Source: UBA11957 sp963603285 | GTDB taxonomy: Bacteria; Bacillota; Clostridia; Lachnospirales; Lachnospiraceae | DNA length: 64,000 bases | Assembly: GCA_963603285.1 (NCBI GenBank) | Contig: CAVCMG010000005.1 | Span: forward strand, 1 to 64,000 | Direction of reading: 5' to 3' | In this document: piece after piece, positions 8,500 through 15,932 of the stretch | How the letters are laid out: each line of letters starts with the position of its first letter | Position numbering within the stretch: the first letter of the stretch is position 1 | Program-made: the position numbers and the translations under genes | The notes under the pieces: generated by a model | Databases searched by the model: none | Seen by the model: only the letters and a program-made list of their open reading frames with translations | What the model was told of the DNA's origin: nothing

Positions 8500-8662
8500 A
8501 GGTATATCCTCTGGTTTCATGATGTGTAAAAGTATATAGAATCAAAAAGAAATAATCAAGTGAAAAGTAAAAGCGTGGAAAAAAGAAAGTATCCACGGTA
8601 TACTTGTATTGCACAGCATACTATAAAGCTGTACGCAGTATAAGAAAACTGAGGAAAAAAAT

Positions 8663-9286
8663 ATGATAAAAAGAGAAGATATGCTGGAGCTGACCCGGCG
8701 GATGTCGCCGCAGAGAACATCGGTCAGCCGGATTGCAGGCGCATATTTTGATGAAGAAAACGAGATCGACGGTACATTCAACACGCATTTTCTGAAGCTG
8801 TCCCCGGCGGATAAAACCAGAAATTTGCATCTGGCAAAACAGGTGCTGCTGGCTGAGACGAACCAGCAGTTAAAGGATTATCGTATATCGCCAAAAGCGG
8901 GCGGCGTGGACAGTCTGTTGCAGCTGCTGGAGGGCATACGGGCCTGTGAAATGAAAAACGATGCGCTGCTGGAGCTCTGTTACGAGCAGATGGCCAGTGC
9001 GTACCGTCCGGGCTATCCCTGGGCCTGCTTTCTGCTGTTTGGCCAGTACGATATTCCTGTCAAAGGACATGACAAAGAGTGGATGGAAGGCTCGGAAGAG
9101 GTCTACACCTATCTTTTATGTCATATCAGCCCGCAGGACAATACCTTTGAGCCCAGCGAGCCGGAATTTGGTTTTCTGTATCCGGCTTTCCGTGACCGTA
9201 CCACCAGCATGGAGCATATCAATATCTTTGAAATCCTGCCGGAGTGTCCGCATGAGGAGCTGGTGGAACTGTTGTTAAAACGATAA
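8663..9286 (+). CDS. DUF4317 family protein, half-length
   Basis: The sequence matches my memory of the DUF4317 family: SRIAGAYFD near the start, then SEEVYTYLLCHISP and FGFLYPAFRDRTTS. Family members are usually about 400 residues; this one is 207 and ends soon after the conserved first half. Either it is a natural short form or the C-terminal half was lost. The ribosome site GAGGAAA is good and the frame is intact. Function is unknown. It is followed by the ECF sigma factor operon. Confidence 0.65.
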   Translation: MIKREDMLELTRRMSPQRTSVSRIAGAYFDEENEIDGTFNTHFLKLSPADKTRNLHLAKQVLLAETNQQLKDYRISPKAGGVDSLLQLLEGIRACEMKNDALLELCYEQMASAYRPGYPWACFLLFGQYDIPVKGHDKEWMEGSEEVYTYLLCHISPQDNTFEPSEPEFGFLYPAFRDRTTSMEHINIFEILPECPHEELVELLLKR

Positions 9287-9299
9287 AATTTTTAATATT

Positions 9300-9329
9300 T
9301 GAAACCTCAGACCATTGCTCTCCATCTAA
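9300..9329 (+). promoter_or_regulatory. Possible ECF-type promoter (autoregulation)
   Basis: TGAAAC at 9300-9305 is followed, after 17 bases, by CATCTAA at 9323-9329. This resembles the TGAAAC/CGTC pattern of Firmicute ECF sigma promoters. It lies 55 bases before the ECF sigma gene, as expected for a self-activating sigma factor. Confidence 0.45.
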
Positions 9330-9383
9330 TAAGTGTAAGAAGAAAGGATTCGAATCCCATTTTCATTTACAGGAGACAAAAAC

Positions 9384-9869
9384 ATGCAAATAAGAAAAAG
9401 AACCATCATCGATCCGGCCTGCTTTATGGAGCAGATCGATCAGTATATGGACAGGATGTATAAGACGGCATGGGCGATTTTGAAAAATGAGACCGATGTG
9501 GCGGACGCCATACAGGAATCCATTACTGACGGCTATGAGAAGCGAAAGACGCTTCGTCAGCCGGAATATTTTGGTACCTGGATGCTGCGTATCCTGATCA
9601 ATAACTGTTATCAGATCCTCCGGCAGTACCGGAAGGAAACGTACGGGGAGATCCCGGAGACCGGCGCCGAGGACAGCTATCTGGAAGACGATGGCTTCAA
9701 ACAGCTGATCCGGTATGTCGATGAGAAGTACCAGCTGGTGCTGACACTGTATTATGCAGATGAATGTACGGTGAAAGAAATCGCCGATCTGCTGCAAATG
9801 AAGGAAAATACAGTCAAGACCTGGCTGGCACGGGGCAGAGAGCAGGTAAGGAGGTATCTGGATGCATAA
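9384..9869 (+). CDS. RNA polymerase sigma factor, ECF type
   Basis: This 161-residue protein has the two ECF domains. Region 2 is at about residues 15-80 (YKTAWAILKNETDVADAIQES, then TWMLRILINNCY). Region 4 is at about 105-158, with the helix-turn-helix CTVKEIADLLQMKENTVKTW. It directs polymerase to a stress or envelope regulon. The stop overlaps the start of the next gene by eight bases, and that gene is a membrane anti-sigma-like protein, the standard ECF arrangement. A candidate self-recognised promoter lies just upstream. Confidence 0.93.
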   Translation: MQIRKRTIIDPACFMEQIDQYMDRMYKTAWAILKNETDVADAIQESITDGYEKRKTLRQPEYFGTWMLRILINNCYQILRQYRKETYGEIPETGAEDSYLEDDGFKQLIRYVDEKYQLVLTLYYADECTVKEIADLLQMKENTVKTWLARGREQVRRYLDA

Positions 9870-11208
9870 GACAGAGCAGGATTTCGATAGAGAACAGAAG
9901 CTGGATGAGCGCATCCGCAGTCAGATGCAGAAAAAATCAAGATTGCCGGATGAAGTGCAGAGGGCGAAGGAGCGGGCTTTTGCAGCCATAGAAAAGCAGC
10001 AGGGACCAGGCAGTGGTGACGGAGAGCAGAAAACACAGAGCCAGAGGAAGACTACACAGGCAGATACGGAAACTGTGGAAACTACAGATACAAAAGAACG
10101 AGAAAAAATCTCAAAGATAACGAAGCCAGTGTGGGAAAAATGGCTTGGCGGTGTTGCCGCGGCTGTGGTGGCTTTCTCATGTATCTGTATTGCCAATCCG
10201 GTGCTGGCAGAAAATATTCCGATCATCGGGCATGTGTTTGAAATGATCAGCAACAATATACAATTTGGCGGAGATTTTTCTTCCTATGCGGAGCCAGTAA
10301 AACTGGAAAGTACAGCAGATATTGAGAATGAGACAAAGCAGAGAGTTTCTACGCTGATGGAAGAAACAAAAGATGATACTCAGGCAAGTCTGACGGTAGG
10401 CGATGCGACGATTACCCTGGATGAGGCGTATTGTAATGGAAAGTATCTGTATATCAGCATGGTGTTGAAATCTAAGGAGAAGCTTGTTGAAAATATGGAT
10501 ACTGCTGGAACGGCAGTTGTGTCTTTAATGGGCGAAATGCGTTTTTCTTATGCGCAGGGATGGGATATTCTGCAGGACGAAATAGACGGGAAATTACTGG
10601 ATGAATATACCTATGTTGGTATGTTTCGACACAATATGGCAGATTCCCTGCTGGATTTCCAAAATGAACAGCGCAAAGAAAATGGAGAGACTATGGAGGT
10701 TCCGGACAATTTTACGGTAAGAATGTATATGGGAGCTGTAGATGCTACATTTTCAGGAAATAAAGTCTATAAAGCTCTGACGTTTAACGGGCCATGGGAG
10801 TTTAAACTGGATGTTTCCGTAAACCGGGAGAATATCACAGAGTATATGGTGAATAAAGAGGAGAAAGAAGACTTTAAAGCAATCACGCTGGTAAAGACGC
10901 CCTTTGAAATCGTTGCAGAATGGGAACTTGACAGAGCTTCACTTCGAAATGGTGAAGATTATGACATCATACTGCTGGATGCAGATGGTGTGCCTTTGCC
11001 CATAGGCCAGAGTCCGGATGATTTCAGTATTGAGGGACATGATATTTCAGCGATAACCGCTTATGTAGTAACGGATGATGAATTTTTCGATGGTATAAAA
11101 TCCTATACCTACGGGGGAAGAAATCTGTCGGAGGATATGCCCGGTATGGATTTAAAACAGCTTCTGGAGCAGAAATCCATATATTCCGAGAAAGTCACAT
11201 TTGAATAA
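9862..11208 (+). CDS. DUF4179 domain protein, probable anti-sigma factor
   Basis: The protein has 448 residues. Residues 1-90 are charged and cytoplasmic (the probable sigma-binding part). About 94-115 is a single membrane segment (WLGGVAAAVVAFSCICIANP). The remaining 330 residues are extracellular and begin with the DUF4179 block. It overlaps the sigma gene by eight bases, implying translational coupling and a one-to-one partnership. Inferred role: hold the ECF factor at the membrane until an envelope signal is received. The sensed signal cannot be read from sequence. Confidence 0.85.
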   Translation: MHKTEQDFDREQKLDERIRSQMQKKSRLPDEVQRAKERAFAAIEKQQGPGSGDGEQKTQSQRKTTQADTETVETTDTKEREKISKITKPVWEKWLGGVAAAVVAFSCICIANPVLAENIPIIGHVFEMISNNIQFGGDFSSYAEPVKLESTADIENETKQRVSTLMEETKDDTQASLTVGDATITLDEAYCNGKYLYISMVLKSKEKLVENMDTAGTAVVSLMGEMRFSYAQGWDILQDEIDGKLLDEYTYVGMFRHNMADSLLDFQNEQRKENGETMEVPDNFTVRMYMGAVDATFSGNKVYKALTFNGPWEFKLDVSVNRENITEYMVNKEEKEDFKAITLVKTPFEIVAEWELDRASLRNGEDYDIILLDADGVPLPIGQSPDDFSIEGHDISAITAYVVTDDEFFDGIKSYTYGGRNLSEDMPGMDLKQLLEQKSIYSEKVTFE

Positions 11209-11251
11209 AAAAACAGCATCATTGTATGCGTAAAAAAACATAAAAACCCTG

Positions 11252-11280
11252 TTTTCATCTGCAAAATTCTGGTGTATAAT
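11252..11280 (+). promoter_or_regulatory. Sigma-A promoter of the MATE gene
   Basis: TTTTCA (11252-11257) and TATAAT (11275-11280) are separated by 17 bases, 35 bases before the MATE start codon. Confidence 0.6.
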
Positions 11281-11315
11281 ACGAACTCGCTACAGAAAAA
11301 ACAAGGAGGATGCAT

Positions 11316-12689
11316 ATGAAAACAACACAGAACGATATGACCGTCGGCGATCCGATGCGGATCATATTGAGCTTTACGATGCCGATCTTTATCGGTAATG
11401 TATTCCAGCAGTTTTACAATATGGCCGATACGATCATCGTCGGTAAATTCGTCGGTAACAGTGCGCTGGCGGCGGTTGGCAGTACGGGTACGATCATGTT
11501 TATGCTGTATGGTTTTGTGGTCGGTATGACGGCGGGCTTTACGGTACTGACGGCGCAGAAGTTTGGCGCGGGCGATATGAAGGGCATGCGCCGTACGGTA
11601 GCCGGTGCAGGGATTTTGTCGCTGGTTATGGGTATATTGCTGACGATTCTGTTTATGACCTTTATGAAACCGCTGTTGACGATCATGCATACTCCTTCGG
11701 ATATATTTGCGGATGCATACAGCTACATTATGATCGTCAGCGCCGGTATTCTGGCACAGATGCTTTACAATCTGCTTTCGAGTATCCTGCGTGCGATCGG
11801 CAACAGCAAGATCCCGCTGCTATTTCTGATCATCAGTGCGCTGTTAAATATCGTGCTGGATATGGTATTTATCATCGCCTTCGGTATGGGGGCTAAGGGA
11901 GCGGCATTTGCGACGGTGATCTCGCAGGGCGTATCCGGTGTGCTGTGCCTGTTTTATATTATGGCGAAGGTGCCGATGCTGCATCTGAAAAAGGAAGATC
12001 TGCGCGTGGGTAAGGTAGTTTACGGTATCCAGTTAAAAATCGGTATCCCGATGGCGCTGCAGTATTCGATCACGGCGATCGGTACGATGATGGTGCAGTC
12101 TTCGTTAAACATCCTCGGCTCTACGCTGGTGGCTGCCTTTACCGCTGCCAACAAGATCGAGCAGGTCATGACGCAGGCGTATGTGGCTATGGGAACAACG
12201 ATGGCGACCTACGGTGCCCAGAATATGGGAGCCGGTAAGGTAAAACGTATCCGTGACGGCTTTAAGGCGACGACGATCATTGCAACCGTATATTCCATCG
12301 TGGTGGCGGCACTGGGCATGACGGTCGGCAAGTATCTGACGGTGCTTTTTGTATCCGAGGATGTGAGCCTGATCATGGGTTCGGTCGATATCTATCTGAA
12401 ATGCATCGGCTTCTTCTTTATTCCGCTGGCAGTGGTCAATATCTACCGCAACGGTATCCAGGGGCTTGGCTATTCCCTGCTGCCGATGATGGCCGGTGTG
12501 GCAGAGCTGGTGGGCCGTGGTATCGTGTCCGTGATCGCAGCTCAGAAAAGAAGTTATCTCGGCGTCTGTCTGGCCAGCCCGGTAGCCTGGGTACTGGCAG
12601 CAGCCCTGTTGATGGTGATGTATTTCTACATCATGAATGTGGATATGAAAAAAATATTTGGAACAAACGGAAGGACGACAGAAAATTAG
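11316..12689 (+). CDS. MATE family efflux transporter
   Basis: This 457-residue membrane protein has about twelve hydrophobic segments in two similar halves. The family opening is clear (IILSFTMPIFIGNVFQQFYNM, then DTIIVGKFVGNSALAAVG). MATE proteins export drugs or metabolites in exchange for sodium or protons. ATG 11316 was chosen because AGGAGG lies six bases upstream; ATG 11310 would overlap it. It has its own promoter, and its stop codon lies in the loop of its terminator. The substrate is not predictable. Confidence 0.93.
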   Translation: MKTTQNDMTVGDPMRIILSFTMPIFIGNVFQQFYNMADTIIVGKFVGNSALAAVGSTGTIMFMLYGFVVGMTAGFTVLTAQKFGAGDMKGMRRTVAGAGILSLVMGILLTILFMTFMKPLLTIMHTPSDIFADAYSYIMIVSAGILAQMLYNLLSSILRAIGNSKIPLLFLIISALLNIVLDMVFIIAFGMGAKGAAFATVISQGVSGVLCLFYIMAKVPMLHLKKEDLRVGKVVYGIQLKIGIPMALQYSITAIGTMMVQSSLNILGSTLVAAFTAANKIEQVMTQAYVAMGTTMATYGAQNMGAGKVKRIRDGFKATTIIATVYSIVVAALGMTVGKYLTVLFVSEDVSLIMGSVDIYLKCIGFFFIPLAVVNIYRNGIQGLGYSLLPMMAGVAELVGRGIVSVIAAQKRSYLGVCLASPVAWVLAAALLMVMYFYIMNVDMKKIFGTNGRTTEN

Positions 12690-12709
12690 AGGGCTGTCGT
12701 CCTCTTTTT
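12672..12709 (+). terminator. Terminator overlapping the end of the MATE gene
   Basis: The perfect ten-base stem AGGACGACAG/CTGTCGTCCT starts inside the last codons of the MATE gene and is followed by CTTTTT. Confidence 0.88.
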
Positions 12710-12748
12710 ATGCGAACAAAGTTATAAAAAGGAATACAGGGCTTCTGC

Positions 12749-13588
12749 ATGGCCCTTGCAGACAGTGTACCGGGTGTATCCGGAGGAACGATTGCTTTTA
12801 TCATGGGATTTTATGACCAGTTTATCGGTGCAGTGGAGGGGCTGGCCTTTGGCAGTATCAAGCGGAAAAAAAGAGCCTTTGCCTATCTGGTAAAGCTGGG
12901 AATCGGCTGGGTGATCGGTATGGCAGCATCGGTCTTTGTGCTGACAACACTGTTTGAAAGTCATATTTACGGCATCAGCTCACTTTTTCTCGGCTTTGAA
13001 TTCGGGGCCATACCGTTGATTTGCATGGAAGAAAAGGAGAGCGTGCGTGACTGGAAAAGTGGTATTCTGGCAGGAATCGCCGGAATGCTTCTTGTGGTGA
13101 TTATCACCTACTTGAACGGAAAGACAGGGGCAGCAGCGATGGATTTGGGCACATTTTCGCTGGTCCTTGGCATCCGGCTCTTTGTGATCGGTATGATTGC
13201 TATATCGGCGATGTTTCTGCCGGGTATATCCGGTTCGACACTGCTTCTGATCATGGGGGCATATATTCCGGTGATCAGTGCAGTCAAAGGTGTGCTGTCG
13301 TTTCAGCTGCAGTTTATTCCGGCACTGATGTTCTTTGGCTGCGGTGTGCTTGCCGGAGCATGCAGTGTTGTCAAAGGTATCTGGATTGCGATGGAGCGTC
13401 ACCGGACAGCTGTCGTATATGCAATCCTTGGTATGATGGTTGGCTCACTGTATGCCATCGTTATGGGGGCCACTACTCTGGCAGTGCCTCAGCCGGCAAT
13501 GACTTTACAAACGTTTCAGCTTCCAGCCTGTATCATCGGTATCGGACTGATCTACGGCCTGCAGAAGCTCAAAGAAAAAGGAGAATGA
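12749..13588 (+). CDS. DUF368 family membrane protein (PopT-type undecaprenyl phosphate translocase)
   Basis: This 279-residue polytopic protein opens with ALADSVPGVSGGTIAFIMGF and contains a second FLPGISGSTLLLIMGAY, the paired motifs of DUF368. Members of this family (PopT) have been reported to recycle undecaprenyl phosphate across the membrane. The start is odd. In the same frame, ATG 12710 begins MRTKL, then TAA, then KGIQGFC before the ATG used here. The first ATG lies in the upstream terminator's T-tract and has no ribosome site, so either 12749 (with CAGGG seven bases upstream) is the true start or a stop codon or sequence error has shortened the N-terminus. Confidence 0.85.
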   Translation: MALADSVPGVSGGTIAFIMGFYDQFIGAVEGLAFGSIKRKKRAFAYLVKLGIGWVIGMAASVFVLTTLFESHIYGISSLFLGFEFGAIPLICMEEKESVRDWKSGILAGIAGMLLVVIITYLNGKTGAAAMDLGTFSLVLGIRLFVIGMIAISAMFLPGISGSTLLLIMGAYIPVISAVKGVLSFQLQFIPALMFFGCGVLAGACSVVKGIWIAMERHRTAVVYAILGMMVGSLYAIVMGATTLAVPQPAMTLQTFQLPACIIGIGLIYGLQKLKEKGE

Positions 13589-13592
13589 TATT

Positions 13593-13642
13593 AAAAGCCA
13601 ATATTTCGTACAATCTCTCCTGTGTGTATTGGCTTTTCTTTT
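13593..13642 (+). terminator. Terminator after the DUF368 gene
   Basis: The 11-base arms AAAAGCCAATA and TATTGGCTTTT enclose a 23-base loop and are followed by CTTTTG. Confidence 0.75.
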
Positions 13643-13697
13643 GTTTTGCGGTAAAATAGCCAAAGACTTTTTTATACATGTATATAATGGAGAGCTT

Positions 13698-14441
13698 ATG
13701 GAAAAACTACAGATGAAACGGCATCTCGGCTTTTATGAGGGGATGCGGGATGGTATTCCGATCGCACTGGGATACTTTGCAGTGGCCTTTTCGCTGGGGA
13801 TCACTGCGAGAAAGGTGGGCATGAATGCTTTACAGGGATTTCTGTCCAGTATGTTGAATCATGCGTCCGCGGGGGAATATGCGGAATTTACGGTTATCGG
13901 TGCGGGGGCACCGTATATTGAGATGGCGCTGATCATTCTGGTGACGAATGCCCGGTATCTGCTGATGAGCTGTGCGTTGAGTCAGCGGATGGATCCAAAG
14001 ACAGGGCTTTTGCACCGGATTTTTGTTGGATTTGGTATTACGGATGAAATCTTCGGGGCATCGATTGGAAGAAAAGGTGCAATAGATCCGTGGTACCATT
14101 ACGGTGCTATGCTTATGGCGCTTCCCGCATGGTCCTGCGGTACAGCGGTCGGTATTGTAGCGGGAAATATCCTGCCGACGGCTGTGGTCAGTGCGCTGGG
14201 TGTAGCTTTATACGGCATGTTTCTGGCGATTATCGTACCTCCTGCCAAGGAGAACAAGGTGATTGCAGGGCTGATCATTGTCAGCTTTCTGGCCAGTTTT
14301 CTGGCAACACATATCGGTGTGCTGGCGAATCTGTCCGGCAGTATGCGCACGATCCTTCTGACGGTTGTAATCACGGCAACAGGGGCAGCATTGTTCCCGG
14401 TGAAGGAGGAAGGAAAGGAGGATACGGCAGATGAGTCATAA
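13698..14441 (+). CDS. azlC: AzlC family branched-chain amino acid export permease
   Basis: This 247-residue membrane protein has the AzlC pattern: GIPIALGYFAVAFSLG near the start, then NHASAGEYAEF and NARYLLMSCALSQR. Together with the small subunit AzlD it exports branched-chain amino acids or analogues. ATG 13698 has GGAG five bases upstream and a TATAAT box at 13683-13688; a longer frame upstream lacks a ribosome site. The stop overlaps azlD by 11 bases. Confidence 0.9.
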   Translation: MEKLQMKRHLGFYEGMRDGIPIALGYFAVAFSLGITARKVGMNALQGFLSSMLNHASAGEYAEFTVIGAGAPYIEMALIILVTNARYLLMSCALSQRMDPKTGLLHRIFVGFGITDEIFGASIGRKGAIDPWYHYGAMLMALPAWSCGTAVGIVAGNILPTAVVSALGVALYGMFLAIIVPPAKENKVIAGLIIVSFLASFLATHIGVLANLSGSMRTILLTVVITATGAALFPVKEEGKEDTADES

Positions 14442-14748
14442 TATTTATATCTATATTCTGGTGGCTGCGTTGACATCTACACTGATCCGTGTGCTGCCGC
14501 TGACACTGATCCGTGGTAAGATCGAGAATCCGTTTATCCAGTCGTTTCTGTTTTATCTTCCATATGTGACGCTGGCTGTTATGACGTTCCCGGCAATCGT
14601 GGAAACCACACAGCTGCCGATCGCCGGTGTGGCGGCCTTGCTTCTGGGCATTGTGGCGGCCTGGTACGGTGCGAGCCTGTTTCAGGTGGCGATTTTAAGC
14701 TGTGGCATCGTGTTTGTACTGGAACTGGTACTGAAGCTTATTGTATAA
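14431..14748 (+). CDS. azlD: AzlD family small export subunit
   Basis: This 105-residue protein has four hydrophobic segments and the typical AzlD content (LIRVLPLTLIRGKI near residues 18-31, then FLFYLPYVTLAVMTFP). It starts inside the end of azlC with AGGAGG upstream, so the two are translated as a pair. It is needed with AzlC for amino acid export. Confidence 0.9.
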   Translation: MSHNIYIYILVAALTSTLIRVLPLTLIRGKIENPFIQSFLFYLPYVTLAVMTFPAIVETTQLPIAGVAALLLGIVAAWYGASLFQVAILSCGIVFVLELVLKLIV

Positions 14749-14830
14749 GAAAAAACAGACCGTGCGATGGTAGAAGAAGAGCATATGCGATCGAGGATAA
14801 ACTGAAAAAACATGAATTTCCGGATTCCTT

Positions 14831-15217
14831 TTATGCTTTGGCGTTTTCGATATAGGCTTTGATAGCGGCAAAGCTCTCGGCGCTGATATCGTGCTCCATC
14901 TTGCAGGCATCACCGGTGGCTGTCTCGGGGGAGACGCCAAGAGAGATCAGCCAGTTGGAAATCAGGGCATGGCGTTCATACACGGTCTCGGCACGGAGGC
15001 GTCCGGTGTCGGTAAGGGTGATGAAGCCGGAATCCGCTACGTCGATCAGACCGTTCTGCCGCAGATTTTTCATGGCGACACTGATGCTTGGCTTGGAATA
15101 GCCGAGCTTGTGTACGATGTCGATGGAACGGACATGAGGGAGCTCTTTGCTCAGCATCAGGATCGCTTCCAGATAATCCTCAACGGACTCTTCGGACTTG
15201 TGCTGCTGATATAGCAT
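14831..15217 (-). CDS. DtxR/MntR-type metal-dependent transcriptional repressor
   Basis: This 128-residue regulator has a winged helix-turn-helix at residues 10-65 (EDYLEAILMLSKE, then IVHKLGYSKPSISVAMKNL) and the metal-binding and dimerisation domain after it, with C-K-M-E-H in DACKMEHDIS as the metal-site signature. No SH3 domain is present, which fits MntR-like or short DtxR forms responding to Mn or Fe. The gene diverges from DUF6110 and a P-type ATPase. The palindrome GTTAG-N6-CTAAC lies at its own promoter and recurs twice at the enolase promoter, so those are likely targets (inference). Confidence 0.9.
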   Translation of the reverse strand: MLYQQHKSEESVEDYLEAILMLSKELPHVRSIDIVHKLGYSKPSISVAMKNLRQNGLIDVADSGFITLTDTGRLRAETVYERHALISNWLISLGVSPETATGDACKMEHDISAESFAAIKAYIENAKA

Positions 15218-15249
15218 AAGGTAAACCTCCTTTGGATGTACATCTAAAA

Positions 15250-15297
15250 GTTAGAAAAAACTAACTACAGTATATCAGCAGATCCATGTAAAAGCAA
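15250..15297 (-). promoter_or_regulatory. Promoter and operator of the DtxR-type gene
   Basis: On the minus strand TTGCTT (15297-15292) and TATACT (15274-15269) are 17 bases apart. Immediately downstream, at the expected transcript start, lies GTTAG-N6-CTAAC (15250-15265). This placement suits autorepression. The same palindrome is seen at 62163-62178 and 62187-62202. Confidence 0.7.
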
Positions 15298-15342
15298 GGT
15301 GTAATTTCTACAAAAAAATTGAAAAAAAGTGAAAAGTTATGC

Positions 15343-15372
15343 TTGAACAACCGGGGGAGGAGTCTTTATACT
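15343..15372 (+). promoter_or_regulatory. Sigma-A promoter of the DUF6110/ATPase pair
   Basis: TTGAAC (15343-15348) and TATACT (15367-15372) have an 18-base spacer. They lead to a leader of about 115 bases before the DUF6110 gene. No GTTAG-type palindrome is seen in this promoter. Confidence 0.6.
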
Positions 15373-15493
15373 ATGCATTAACGAAAAGGGCAGAAAGAAG
15401 TCGTGTGATTTTGGTCAATACAGGAATAAAGCCCTTTTCCCGAAATGACAATCTATACTGGTCAACAAACACAAAAGCAGGAGGTACGAAAGT

Positions 15494-15787
15494 ATGATTA
15501 GTTTTGATCTGAAGAAAACAGGGATTTTTGCAGCAGGAGTCGCATTCGGTACAGCCGGTATCAAGGTGCTATCCAGCAAGGATGCCAAGAAAGTATACAC
15601 CAACTGCACAGCAGCTGTTCTGAGAGCCAAGGACTGCGTAATGAAGACTGTAACAACTGTACAGGAGAACGCAGAGGATATCCTTTCTGATGCCAAGTCC
15701 ATCAACGAAGAGCGTGAGGCAGAAGCCGCAGCAGCAGAGGTTGAGGATGCTGAAGAAACAGCAGCTGAGGAGACAGCAGAGGCTTAA
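15494..15787 (+). CDS. DUF6110 family protein
   Basis: This 97-residue protein starts with a short hydrophobic, glycine-rich segment (TGIFAAGVAFGTAGIKVL) and continues with KDAKKVYTN, an amphipathic helix and a long acidic, alanine-rich tail. It matches the small DUF6110 proteins that often sit in front of heavy-metal P-type ATPases in gut Firmicutes. The next gene is such an ATPase, 145 bases on. It is probably a membrane-associated accessory factor for metal transport (inference from context only). Confidence 0.75.
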   Translation: MISFDLKKTGIFAAGVAFGTAGIKVLSSKDAKKVYTNCTAAVLRAKDCVMKTVTTVQENAEDILSDAKSINEEREAEAAAAEVEDAEETAAEETAEA

Positions 15788-15821
15788 TCTGTACGAAAAG
15801 TAAAAAGCAGTATTTTGTTTG

Positions 15822-15850
15822 CACCTGCCTTATGGGCAGGTGTAACTTTT
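15822..15850 (+). terminator. Hairpin between DUF6110 and the ATPase (weak terminator or attenuator)
   Basis: The stem CACCTGCC/GGCAGGTG with loop TTATG is followed by TAACTTTT, an interrupted T-tract. It may reduce read-through and set the ratio of the two proteins. Confidence 0.45.
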
Positions 15851-15932
15851 AGGTGTTGTATATAGGCCGGCCTAACAGATGCGGTATGTATATGGCGGAA
15901 ATACTGTGATACGGTTAAAGAGGAGATAGACG

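Noticed and set aside
11109..11690. 193-codon antisense frame over the end of the anti-sigma gene and the start of the MATE gene
   Set aside because: Low-complexity basic composition, spans two real genes and has no ribosome site.
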